A stretch of 64,000 nt of DNA from Zonotrichia leucophrys gambelii (taxonomy: Eukaryota; Chordata; Aves; Passeriformes; Passerellidae), in contig NC_088173.1 in the NCBI RefSeq assembly GCF_028769735.1, positions 10,189,038 through 10,253,037 on the forward strand, written 5' to 3'. A model generated the notes under the pieces. It did not search any database. It was not told the origin of the DNA and saw nothing but the letters and a program-made list of their open reading frames with translations. The number at the start of each line of letters is the position of its first letter. Position 1 is the stretch's first letter. A program made the translations under genes and the position numbers. Below are positions 25,236 to 36,217 of the stretch, one piece after another.

Positions 25236-28200
25236 GGTAGCATAATGTGTTTGGCATTTTTTAATGCCATCCTATTCTCAGGATTAGCATCCGTTACTAG
25301 AACTCGGATGTGTACGATTGAGTCCTCAAAAGGTGTGTATGTACTTAGAGTAATAAATAACTAGTTAGCATTCAGTCTGTAGATTTAGACCTGAGAGAAA
25401 TTCAGTTTACAACTTATTTGGTTACAAATATTCCCAAGAGGTTTGCAGTAGATACATGATTCCGTTTTTGAAACCAACATATGCCTTTCACATTAAGGAC
25501 AATGCTTAGATAAACTGGAGTCTGATCAATACTTCAGATGTATCTCATCATCTTATTTGAGCTATGGATATGTCCAGCATTAGGACCAAATTTGTATTTC
25601 CTTTAGTATGCCTTAATCACAGACAGAAATATGAAGCAGGCTATTTCCTGAGGCTTTTCATCCCTTTTTTCTCTAACTCTCAGTCATACTGATGTTAAAC
25701 ACCTACAGAGGCTACAATTTTTCTAGTATCTTTTAACCTTTCTAAGGAAGATCATCACAGCTAGATCACCAAACATTCCATTAACTAGTCTAGCTACATG
25801 TTCAACTCCAAAAAAATTGGAATTTTATGCTGTGGTTCAGATGCCTTTTCTTCCCAGCAGTCTTTACTACTGTAATGTGGACAATTTATTAACTGTAGAA
25901 ACTATGTGGCAGGAATCATAGTGGAAAGTAATCCAGGCTACTTAAAACTTCTGTTAAATCCTCCACATTCTTTAAAAGAAAATGAAGGGAAAAGTTTTGA
26001 GCAGAAGGTGGTTTTTTCTTTTTTATTTTACTCCTTCTGCAGCCAAAGCCTCAGAGGCATGGACAATTAGTTTGACCAAAACCATTCCATGACATCCCAG
26101 AAGGCAACACAGGCTGCAGAAGACCTTTTTCCTTTTATCAAGGATATGACACATTCAAAAGTTCAATAACTTATTGGGGATTTGGCAGAAACCAGAAACT
26201 GCTGAAACAACTAAGCTATCAATAACAGGCACAGCAAGATTAGAGAATTTCTGAAGCCAAAGACCTTGTGTTTCTCTGGGCTCTGATTCAGCCTATAGCT
26301 AAACCATGGTTGTCACAGTTGGGCAGCAAAATGACAAGACCATCATTAACTACAGCATATCTTGCAAAAAGAATAAAAGTTCAGTTTGTATCAAATACTG
26401 CAAAGTAAAGTTGGCATTGTACAGGCTCAGTCATGGAGAAGAAATTTCCTATTTCAGGCCATCTCTCATAACAGCAGAACGACACAGACCCCAAAGAAAC
26501 ACTATAAAACTGTGAAGAGTGTCACAGAAAGAGGATTTCATAGCACCAGGACAGCTGCAACAACCAAGAGGAACTACTACATTCTGTCCCTTAAGGCAGA
26601 AGAAAATACAGTGATAATTTGTGCAAAGAAAACTAATGTACTTCTTGCTCATAATTTGAAGCATTTAGCATGGGTAAATCGATCCAAACCTTTTCCCAGG
26701 AGTGTTCTTTTGCTGCTAATAGCTGGTAATAAAATGTGCATAGCTACATTTTAGTCCAATCAGAATTAATAATTCCAGAGAAACAGGGGAGCAACTCTTT
26801 TCATAATAGTATTGCAGACAGTGAAAACACGTCTCCCTCTCTTCCCTCTGTAATTTTCACCAGCACTGCACCTATGATTTCTATGCAAATATCTCATAAC
26901 CTTTACAACTTTCAGCTGTCAAGTCCATTAATTAGTAGATCAATAGAGCCGTCACTTTAGACATGTGTCCCATATTCCTATGTTTAAAAGATATTATTTG
27001 TCTTGAAGCCAGATGTAGACCACAACAAAGAATACTAAATTAAAAATGGTAAAAATCTGGACAAGACAAGCTCCATAACTCTATGTCAAAGTGGAAATTG
27101 AAGGAAGATAAGGGATTTTTTTCTCCTTAGAGAAATTTTCATTTAAAGTCCTGATTTATTTCTTACTTTTCCAAATATCATAGTGTATAGTCACTTCATC
27201 TAATTCATACTGAAGCTAATCCCCAAGTCTCACTTCCAGTCCCCCAAAGCTCCTCTCCTTTATCTGTCTTCTCAACTATTTCTTGTAGGTGTGCCTGTGC
27301 ATGCATACCTCACAGACAAAACACATTTCATGTAACAGAAGAAAACTGTTCTGTTTCTTATGGCCTGGTATAATGCTTCTTACATGCCCCTTTCATAGAT
27401 GCTTACATTTGTCTTTTATTAAACATTTTACACCAAAAAAAAATTAATTATAATACCACTGCAGTGAATAGTAACATGAAAATATTGTTTTATTTACTTT
27501 TATTAAAAAATAGATTTTTCCAATTTTTCAATTTACGCTAACTTAAGCAATTGCTGAGGACAGAGTAGCAATTGCTGGGGCCTGCAATAATTCTTAATTC
27601 TGAATTCTTTATCCTATATCGCTGCACAATTCTTAATTCATAAAGGGCTTCTAGCTAACTGCTGCAAATAAAGGCTACCTTGTTTCTATATACTGTAGTC
27701 ATCTGTTTTGCCTTTTGGTACAGTTAAGGATGCTTCCTGAATAATAAGTTGTAGCTTCTCAAAGACATTTGCATTGACTCTAAAAGAGGTAACTGAGTAT
27801 TAGGGATTCATGCAAAAACGGAAATGCAATTTTATGCCAAATATATTTAGGTTTTCTTAATACCTGAAAAATATGTGTGCCAAAGGTTATCATATTAATC
27901 TGTAAATAATATGGAACAAATTCACTCATATGGAAGATAAAAATAAGATGTGCCTACTCCATTAAGATTATTTCCAAACCACACTTGTATATGTGCATGA
28001 TTTTTGCATTGCATCTTTTAAAAGAAATGTGACAGTTTTCAGAAAGTTGGACCAATTTCACAGTAATTAATGAGATTTGGTCTACAAAAATATCACAGTC
28101 CTTGTTTAAGTCAACAGATTTTTAAATTAAAATGCAATTTTAATCTTTTTTTCCCTATTATAACCACATTTTTCAAATAATTTAGGATTGAGATTGTTTT

Positions 28201-28635
28201 TAAATTGGGCAGTGGCCATGTTGCAATTCTTGCACTTTAACAGCAGAAGTGCTTTCTTACAGGATTTCTTTATATCAAAGAAAACAAAACCAATGTCAAA
28301 TCAGCATTGCTATAAAGAATAAAAAATAAAGAAATGGTTGTTGTATAAAATATGTGAGTGATTAGACTAAAACTGTGCATTGGTTTAAATATCTAAGCCA
28401 TAATAATAAAAAGATTCTTGTCTTTTATCCAGGAAGCTCTGATATCTTTTGGTACTGCTGCTGAATATATCATACATGTCTGAGAGGAGCAGTACTAGTA
28501 AGAGATCACATATTCACTAGCATTGCAAATGAGGAAGAAAGTCTGAATTATTGCTGAACTGCAAAATATTACTTTGATTTTCATTCTTTAAATATTAAAT
28601 TCAGAAGTGCTGAGAACAAAAATTACCGTCTTAGA

Positions 28636-29157
28636 TGTCTTTCCTGGTTGTGTCTGGGATAGAGTTAATATTCTTATATTCTTATACTAGCTGGTGCTGT
28701 GTTTTGGATTTAGCATGAGAACAATGCTGAAAACACACTGATGTATTAGGTACTGCTAAGTAAAAGACATTCCAGCTCCTCAGCCAACCCCACCCCACTG
28801 GAGAAGAGGCTGGGTGTGCACAGGCTGGGGCAGCTGACCCCAGGAAAATTCCATACCCTATGTCATTGTGCTGAACAATAAAACTGGGAGGAGTTTTGGC
28901 CAAGGGATGTGAGCCTGGTGCTTGAGGACAGGCTGGGGATTGGCCAGCAGACAGTGAGCAACTGCATTGTGCATCACTTGCTTGAAATACTCTTTACTTA
29001 TTATTTATTATTTTCTCTTTATTTTCTGTCCTTTAAAACTGCCTTTATCTCAGTCCAAAAATTTTTACTTTTTCCAAGTCTTTCACCCATCCCTCAGGAA
29101 AGTGAGTGAGTGACTGAATGGCTGTGTGCTGTTCAGTTGCCAGGTTAAAGCAAAACA
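28636..29157 (+). repeat. ERV LTR, about 520 bp, plus strand (family A)
   Basis: The sequence starts TGTCTTTCCTGG, then GGGATAGAGTTAAT, and ends near GGTTAAAGCAAAACA. In between it has TGCTGTGTTTTGGATTTAGC, a GC-richer U3 part with a degraded TATA region (ACAATAAAAC near 28876), then GAGCAACTGCATTGTGCATC, TTTATCTCAGTCC and GTGAGTGAGTGACTGAATGG. The same order is found in reverse in the LTR at 53520-54100, so the two are copies of one family. No clear target duplication was found (TTAGA before, GTACC after), so the ends may be worn or off by a few bases. No internal ERV sequence adjoins it, suggesting a solo LTR. The short open frames inside it are not genes. Confidence 0.8.
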
Positions 29158-30252
29158 GTACCTAACCTGAAAAAAATATCTTTTCCCCTCTCAGATGCAT
29201 TTAACATCTCTTATCTGGTTTACTATTGCTTATGGAAGTGCTTGAACCAAATTTTTTCAATAAGTTTTGCAGGGCCTCATTGAGGTTAGTATTGATAAAA
29301 GTTTCCTGTGGATCAAAACTCTCCTTGAAAATCTTCTATTCTATTACTCTGGAAGAGGTTTACTTATCACAGAGGACACTTCCATATTAAATGGAACCCA
29401 AGGAGTCATCAAGCTGATCACTTTCTAAGAGGTTTTCTCCTGTAGGTTTCCTTCAGCATCTAAATTGTAGATACCTTTAACCAAGCAGCTAACATCATTA
29501 TGAATTATATATATAATAAATATATTAATGTATTGATGCCTTCCTGACCAGAGGTCAATCAGAACCTAAACTGGGTACAGCTACTGCCATTCCTAGTATA
29601 GTTTATGTATCTTCCTAAGTTTCTTTTCAAATTCTGGCGTAATTCTGTCCATATAGATTTAATCCTCTGGAACAAAGAGGCACTGATTTCTGAATGAATC
29701 TATGGTAAAGCATATTTACAAAGGAGAAATTATAAGAAAAACTAGCCATATTCAGAGTTTCTCCTACTCTTTAAATATCAGAGATATTTTGTTTAACATA
29801 TCAATCTAAAATGATTCAATGTTTTATTATGAGTTTTTATATTTCAGAAATGATTTGTGATACAGCAGGCAGTGTTTCTCATCTAGTGATTCCCTACAGG
29901 AGATTTTAGAGGAATATTTTATTCAGTTGAAATCTTTGATAATATTTCTCCTTTGTAACTGAATGAATAGACAAATCCACACGAGCAAACATGCATTTAA
30001 AATTTAATTGCACAACTATTCACAGCAGAAGTTAGCTTTGAAATCTGATTCCTAACCTTAATTCAGAAAGAATTTTAAGTACTAGAAATAAAACCTCTCA
30101 GTTTTACCAACAGAGTCTCCTCATTGCTCAACTCATTACTCATAGCAGATATTTCATGAACTAATTTAACTTTGAAGACAAGTGACTGTGGAGCATTTTT
30201 CAGCAGCTAGATGTCAGGTACAACACAAAGTGTCATCAGAAAATAATTCTTG
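29158..30252. other. AT-rich DNA between LTR and SINE, no gene seen
   Basis: Plain AT-rich sequence with a small TA-rich patch near 29507-29530. No element or exon recognised. Confidence 0.6.
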
Positions 30253-30400
30253 TGGATGCTGAGTTTGGCTCAGTTATTTAGAACGTGGTGCTGAAAACAC
30301 CAACGTCTTTGGCTCAACCCCTGGATAGGTCCTTCATTTAAGAGTTGGACTCTTAATTGCATTACCTCCATTATCCTTCCAACTCAGAATATCCTGTGAT
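30253..30400 (+). repeat. tRNA-Ile-like SINE with CR1 tail (TguSINE1 type)
   Basis: The head reads like a decayed tRNA. An A-box-like TGGCTCAGTTATTTAG starts at 30266; GTGGTGCTGAAAACACCAA follows, corresponding to the anticodon arm; a weakened B box GGCTCAACCCC lies at 30311-30321 and an acceptor-like end near 30332. The tail (about 30341-30400) has AGAGTTGGACTC, CCTTCCAACTCAGAATATCC and TGTGAT, which is a CR1 3' end. A tRNA-Ile head joined to a CR1 3' tail is the known design of the songbird SINE TguSINE1, mobilised by CR1 reverse transcriptase. It is a diverged copy, not a working tRNA gene, since both internal promoter boxes and stem pairing are eroded. Family assignment is from memory of that design; the tRNA-plus-CR1 structure is visible directly. 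Confidence 0.75.
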
Positions 30401-31944
30401 CTGGAAATACTGCCTTTCCAAGCAAAACAAAGGTTGGTGCTGAAAGAATTCAAAACTTTCATTCTAGAATAAAGTCATGGGGGAAGCCACAGAAATTCTT
30501 CCCATGTTTTTTATATACATATTACCTATCAGTTCAGATCTTCTGCCATGGGTTTCAAAGCATGTCACTTAAGGTCTGCCAGAGTTCCTCAGGCTATGTT
30601 AACTACCTTTTATGGTGAAGACACTGTCCAAAAGCAAATTCTCATAGAAGAGCCCTGTGACTTCCATATCTTTCATCTGTACCTCTGTTTTTTGCTTAGA
30701 ATTGAAGTGTTACCATAGTGCCTGTAAGAGGAGTTCAATATACACTAACATTCTAGTTAGTTTAGCGACCATTGTGTCACACCCTGAAATTCTTTTCACC
30801 TTCCCCACTCCATTTTGTCCAACTAAATTGCTGGGAACTTGGGTCTGGATTAATTCAACCTCCAGCCCAGGCTCCTGGGAATGCTCTGCAGTCTGTCCTA
30901 AGCCAGTTCTTGACCTGTTTCTATGAATGCTGATGAATGATTCAACACCAGATTTTGCAGTACGCTGGAATCAGCACAAACTCACTTGTCCCTTTGGAAA
31001 TAAACATTACATATTTATCTCAGGCAGAAGTTTGGACCAGGTATGTTTATTTTATACAGGTTGATACAAAGCAGAAAGCATCAGAGAAGATACTTTATAC
31101 TGAAAGACCTACTCTCTACTCAATACTGCAGAGAGAAAACATTGCATTACCTCTTGAGCAAAACCACAGGGGTTCAGTGGTTGGTCAGTGAAGTACCTGA
31201 GGTGGCATGTGCCATTGTAAGAGCTGAATAGCTGAGTGCACAGCAGCATCAGACTGGTGGGGAAAGGAAACTGAGGCTAGGGAAGCTGGCAGGGAAGGAG
31301 ATGGAGCAGAGTGTCAGAGTCCAGACAGGAGCTCAGGGGTTCCATTTTGAAGACGGTGCTGGAGACACATTTTGAGCTCTGTGAATCAGCATCTAGAGAT
31401 GAAGTGTTCACCGGAACATTTCAAGCCAGCTGTAGTAATGGGATTTTCGTGGAGTCATTAATCATCATTATCACACAGCCCTGCAGCAGTGCTGTGGACC
31501 AAACCAAGACTGTGATAGTGCCCCGTGGAAAAACAGCACTTATCTCCACAAGTTTACAGTTGGAGTAGATAATTCTGATTATGGATATAGGAAACAGACA
31601 CAGAATGCAGAAGCAGATTAATAAGTTCCACAGGCATTTCCAGAGACTTGTCAGGAAAGGTACAGCCTAGCATAAGGCAAGAGCAATGAAAGCTCTGGAA
31701 ATCAAGATGAAGTGCCAAAAAGATGAGTGGTGAGGGAGGGATGCACAACATAGTGCCGAAAAATCCATCAAAACTGCAAACCTGAGTGCCCCTGCAAGGT
31801 TCTGATTTCAACAAAGCAAAGTGGGATGGGGGAAAAGCTTTCTCCTCTCTAAACTTTCACTTTTTAAAGCAATGTTCTGCAAGAGAAAAAACTAGGCTCT
31901 TTAAATATTTCTAACTGTTGTAATGAATTCTGTTATTTCCCTAA
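30401..31944. other. DNA between SINE and GC-rich LTR, no gene recognised
   Basis: AT-rich with two GC-richer patches (about 30810-30920 and 31170-31540). The second has plus-strand frames of 84-85 codons that I do not recognise. There are no exon-like edges and no repeat I can name. It may be an old repeat or untranslated sequence of some transcript. Confidence 0.45.
31940..31944. repeat. Left target-site duplication of the 1.3 kb LTR
   Basis: CCTAA, identical to the five bases just after the LTR at 33267-33271. Together they confirm a single integration event. Confidence 0.9.
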
Positions 31945-33266
31945 TGTCATGGTTTGAGCCTGGCACAGAGCCAGTGCCCCCATGAAAATGCCTCACCCTG
32001 GTGTCTGCTGTGAGATGTGACCAGGAATAAGCAAAACAGGCTCCAACTTAAACATAAAGAACACTTTATTACCTAAAACTACAGGAAAAATAGGGAAAGA
32101 CTATAAGGAAAAGAAAAAAAATTGAAAACCTTACAAAAACCACTTTTCCTCCTCCCCACTCCCTGACTTTCCCAATCCAATACATTCTCTCAAAAACACC
32201 AACTGCCCAGCCCGGCACGACACTTTAGTATACTCAAACTGCAGTTCATGAAGAGGAAAGGAGTCCTTCTTGTTCTATAGGCTTCTAGAAACACACTGAA
32301 ACTTCGGATGCTTCTCTGTCACTTCGGCACCGCCCGGGGAGAAAAAAAAGTCCTTTTGCTGCTTGTGACATGTTCCTTCCATGCCCAGTGCTCTCACCAC
32401 CGAGACATGGCCAGAGCTGCTTTTAGGGTGGTCTTTCAAGGATGCCTTGTCTCACTCCAAAAAGGCACAGTCTCTGCTTTTGGGACAACTGTCCCCCCCA
32501 TATTTTTCCAACCCCCTGGGGCCGGGGGGTCCTCACGAATGAACCCTCCTGGTTTTGAGGCACTGCCTCCCCCTAAATGCAGTCTGTGTCACAGGAACAA
32601 CTGAGTCCATGGCTACAAGAAAAAGTCCAGCCAAAAGGCCACTCCAAATCATCTCTCCCCATCCAATCATCTCCACAATCTCCGGGCCAAGTCATCTCAT
32701 CTCTCATCTCCCTTCTTATTCAGCTTCGAGGAGGATTAGCATTTTTGTAAGGCCCCAGTCATGCAAGAAAGGGTTAAAAGTTTTCAGTCTCTCTGCTGTC
32801 GGTCCCGGAGCGACTCCCACGCACGCTGCCCACACGCTGCCGCTCCGGCCGGGCAGTCTCCCTCCTTCTCCTCCTGGCTGGCTGCTCTCCTGGGGGGGGG
32901 GGGGGGGGGGGGGGGGTGCTGGCTGCCCGAGGGCTGACTCTCTGGGACCTTCCACCCTTCCATCCTCGAAGCCCCCCCGAAGCCCCCTCAACCCCATCTC
33001 TGTCCAGGCCCCTGGCCTACCGCATGGCCGGCCCCTCCCCGCCCAGCAGCAGCGGGCCGGGCGGGGGAAGGGATCTGACCTCTTCGCCCGACGATGTCCA
33101 AAAGAGGAAGTGCCAAGGGCAGTGCCTTGCTTTTAACCCCTGTGTATTCTCGGAGGTGTGTCCAAACCCCACTGGCCACACCGGACGCCAGTCTCAAACC
33201 CAAAACCTTCATTGGTTTGACCACAGCTTCCCAGAATTCCCACTCCTTCCTGGTCAAACCATGACA
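31945..33266 (-). repeat. GC-rich solo ERV LTR, 1322 bp, minus strand
   Basis: The ends are TGTCATGGTTTGA and TCAAACCATGACA, a perfect 13-base inverted terminus. They are flanked by identical 5-base target duplications CCTAA (31940-31944 and 33267-33271), so the boundaries are certain. No coding sequence lies between, which marks a solo LTR left by recombination of a provirus. The strand is inferred from signals read on the minus strand: a polyadenylation hexamer AATAAA at 32070-32065 near one end and a TATA-like GTTAAAAG at 33137-33130 near the other. These are about 1.06 kb apart, which would mean a long R region unless transcription starts elsewhere. The middle and right part is CpG-dense, unlike all neighbouring DNA. 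A 5-base duplication is usual for ERVL-type elements. The 193-, 148-, 107- and 93-codon open frames here result from high GC and are not genes. Confidence 0.92.
32892..32916 (+). repeat. G25 homopolymer within the LTR
   Basis: Twenty-five consecutive G on the plus strand (C on the element's own strand), in the CpG-rich part of the LTR. Such a tract can form G-quadruplexes and is prone to length error, so the written length may be an assembly estimate. Confidence 0.85.
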
Positions 33267-33271
33267 CCTAA
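33267..33271. repeat. Right target-site duplication of the 1.3 kb LTR
   Basis: CCTAA, the partner of 31940-31944. Confidence 0.9.
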
Positions 33272-36200
33272 TGATACTTTTATATCTTACAGCTGTAGAA
33301 AAAAAAATCATTTTTACATCATATCAATGCATGTTTTACCTGGATTTATTGCAAGCATATAACACTGTCTGAGAGGAAAGGATACAATTTTCTCATGAAT
33401 GCTTATCAAACATATGCAGATACTTATCTGATAGATCTGGTAAGGACTAATTATTTGAGGGGAGGCTGTTTGATTAAAAGAATCAAATATTATTCCACAG
33501 ACATGATAATGGAACTGAGCAAAAAGTCGTGAATTAATAATTCTGTCTCTAAGTTATTAGTAAAAGCTAAGTAATTCATCAATTTAATTGTGGAAGAAAA
33601 TTTTGAGCTGGATACTGCATTAAACTGCCAGCCACTAACTTAGAAAGGTGTTGAATCAGACCCTGGTTTGGCACAGACAGATTACATAAACAAGAAAATA
33701 GGCTCTGCATCATTACTGTGCTTGATTAGCTATTGTTGTTCACACATTTTAAGATCTTTCTCTTGTCTTTCAAGCTGAGGTCAGAGTTACTAAGCCTGAG
33801 GTACAGGTAAAGGAGAACGGAACATTTTAGAAAACAGCAAGAAATTACTTACAGAATTATCTTAATCATGCTGTCCTGAACAAAGAAAAAGAAATTGATT
33901 AAATCAAAAGAAACTTCTGATATAGGTCTGTGTATCTTCTATGGTATTTTCAGAAATAACAAATGCAACTTGGAACATATCCTAAGGAAGTTTCTAGGAA
34001 TAAATCAGTGTCCACTTAGACCAACTATGATTTTTGCACTTCAGTATGCAACTAAACTGTATGCAGGAAGGGGTGCAAATGAAAAAGTAGTCCCTTAGTC
34101 CTTGCCTACATACTCCCCAAAAGGGAACACTTGTCTTCTACCCTCCATTCCAACTCGAGCTCCAACCCTCCATTACCACAAGCCTTGGATTTGGATTTTT
34201 TGCCAATTCCAGATTATCAATATAGACAGATACAGGTGAATAAGGAATGAGACTTTTCTCACTAGCTTTCCACTTGGCATTTTAAAAAATTGCAGAGACA
34301 AACCCTTCCCAGTTCTCAGCAGTAGCTGGGCTTCAAGACTGGAGATCACAAATATCAGCTATCAAAACTAAATACTGTAATGTCACAGACCAGGACTTTA
34401 GAAGTGAGAAAACAACTTTTGCATAGGTTTCAACAGGAAAGTTTAAGGTGGAGTTCTAATATACTGTAGCTGGCTTAATAGTAATATTTAAGCTGTTAAA
34501 TGCAATGTCTTCCAAGGAAGAAATCTATCAGACTGCAATATTTCAGAAATTAAAAGAAAAACCACACACAAAAAGTAAATAACTGAGAATATTAGTGACA
34601 GAGGCTCTAGAAACCTAGTGGGAATGAGTATACCTTAAAAAAAGTGTAGTAACAAACTTTCTCTGTTCATCAAGTCATTTTATAATAACCTCTGTCTGTG
34701 AGCTATTTCTACCTTCTTTTTGTACATCTTCCATTGCATATTGGAATCAATCTATCACTGGGCTTGCTTCTCAGGTCAGCTTTTATCTGATCAGCATAAA
34801 TAGATAATAGATAATAAATCAAATTCAACTACTAAAAGCTAAGAATGAATCAGAATCTACTGACAGCATTCTTCTACTCCTCAAGTAGAAAGGAATGTCA
34901 GAGCAGAATTAGAAATTAGAATATTTAGCTGTAACACTGTGTAGTATGAAAATACATCATATATCCTCACAAGCATTAATTAAAAAAAAGAACTTTTTAA
35001 TGGCAGAGAAAATCAGGACATCCCTCTGAGGTTTTAAACTACAGTTTATATTCTTCCATCATTGAATTAATTTACAGTGATTATTTCTAAAAATAGATGA
35101 GTTTTTTGCTTTTATTTAGCTTTTCCACAGGAAACAAAAAGTCAATTGACTACTAATGGCTAATCTGAGTACGGTGCCAAGACATTTTGATATTACCCTG
35201 AAAATGTATTTAAATTCAGTTACATTTCTCATATGAATTAACATTAGTTTAAACTATCAATTAATACATTCAAATTAAATCATAAATATATATGTATGTT
35301 ATAACTGGAATGGCTTTTAAGACCAGTTTTTAAATTGAGGTGTATTTTAATATCTCACTTGGAGTTTTTAAAAGCAGTCTAGGTGCAGAGAATCAAGCTT
35401 TAACACCTTCATTCTTTAATGTAAAGTAGAGGAGAAAAATTGCCTTCCTGAGTCCCCACCCTAATAGGAAAATTTCCTATTTAGAAAACCACCCTAAAAG
35501 TGGAGTTTGCAGCACACCTGTCACCTGGGACCCCCATTTTAATTGCTGCAGGTCCCCAGGAGTGCCTGGTACCTCCACTTCCAGCTTTTTCCTTTCCAGC
35601 AACTCCCCAGATGGGACAGTCACCCTCCCAGAAGAAAGAAGGAGCATCATGCAACATTAAATAAAGAGACATCTTCAAATGCGTGACTTTTGTTCCTGAG
35701 TGATAATGACCTCGCCAGAATGACATGCACTCATTAACAGCAGTATCATAAATTTATAAAACTCAGCACTCCAAGAAAACTAAAATACCATGAGGCTTTT
35801 TATCACCCATAATCTGTATACCACAGGAGAGTCAGGATAAAGCTTAGCTTGTCTCAGATGTACAGTAATTGTTTTTCTGGTCACAGAACAGATTAGAGGA
35901 GCGAGACCTGTACTGCACAGAGGTGAGGTGGGGAGAGAAGGGAATTGGGGATCAGCCATGGAAACCAGGCAATGATTCCAGTCAGTACCTGCAAAAAGGG
36001 GTGGCCACATTCTTCCTTGAACAAACCCTTCCATATGGAAGACAAGCCCTGCTTTCTCCCCAGCTGATGCCACAGCCACACTGAGCTGCTTGCTCCTTCC
36101 ATGTGCCACCCAGCTCCATCACTTGTGGAATTTTCATGAATCTGGACCTGGTGTACACTTATGATAAATTCTTTCCATTAGCCCTCAAAAAATAAATCAG

Positions 36201-36217
36201 AAAAAAAAAAAAAAAAA
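36201..36217. repeat. A17 homopolymer
   Basis: Seventeen consecutive A; no retroposed body recognised next to it. Confidence 0.85.

Larger units (their letters stand above)
20601..28635. other. AT-rich repeat-poor DNA, no gene seen
   Basis: No known element or exon is visible. A 138-codon minus-strand frame (23066-23482) and a 122-codon plus-strand frame (26386-26754) are unrecognised and within chance for this much DNA. Small features listed separately: a TTA run, a tandem hairpin repeat at 22359-22409 and an A15 run. Confidence 0.55.

Noticed and set aside
25288..25310. CATCCG and CGGATG inverted repeat with CpGs
   Set aside because: A 6-bp stem with an 11-base loop is within chance for 64 kb and there is no supporting context.
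30253..30332. Functional tRNA gene
   Set aside because: The A and B boxes and the stems are eroded and a CR1 tail follows, so it is a SINE head and not a tRNA gene.
32555..33136. 193-codon plus-strand open frame, the longest in the window, and the overlapping 148-codon frame
   Set aside because: They lie wholly inside the GC-rich solo LTR (edges proven by inverted ends and target duplication), on the strand opposite to its own transcription, and include the translated homopolymer as a glycine run.
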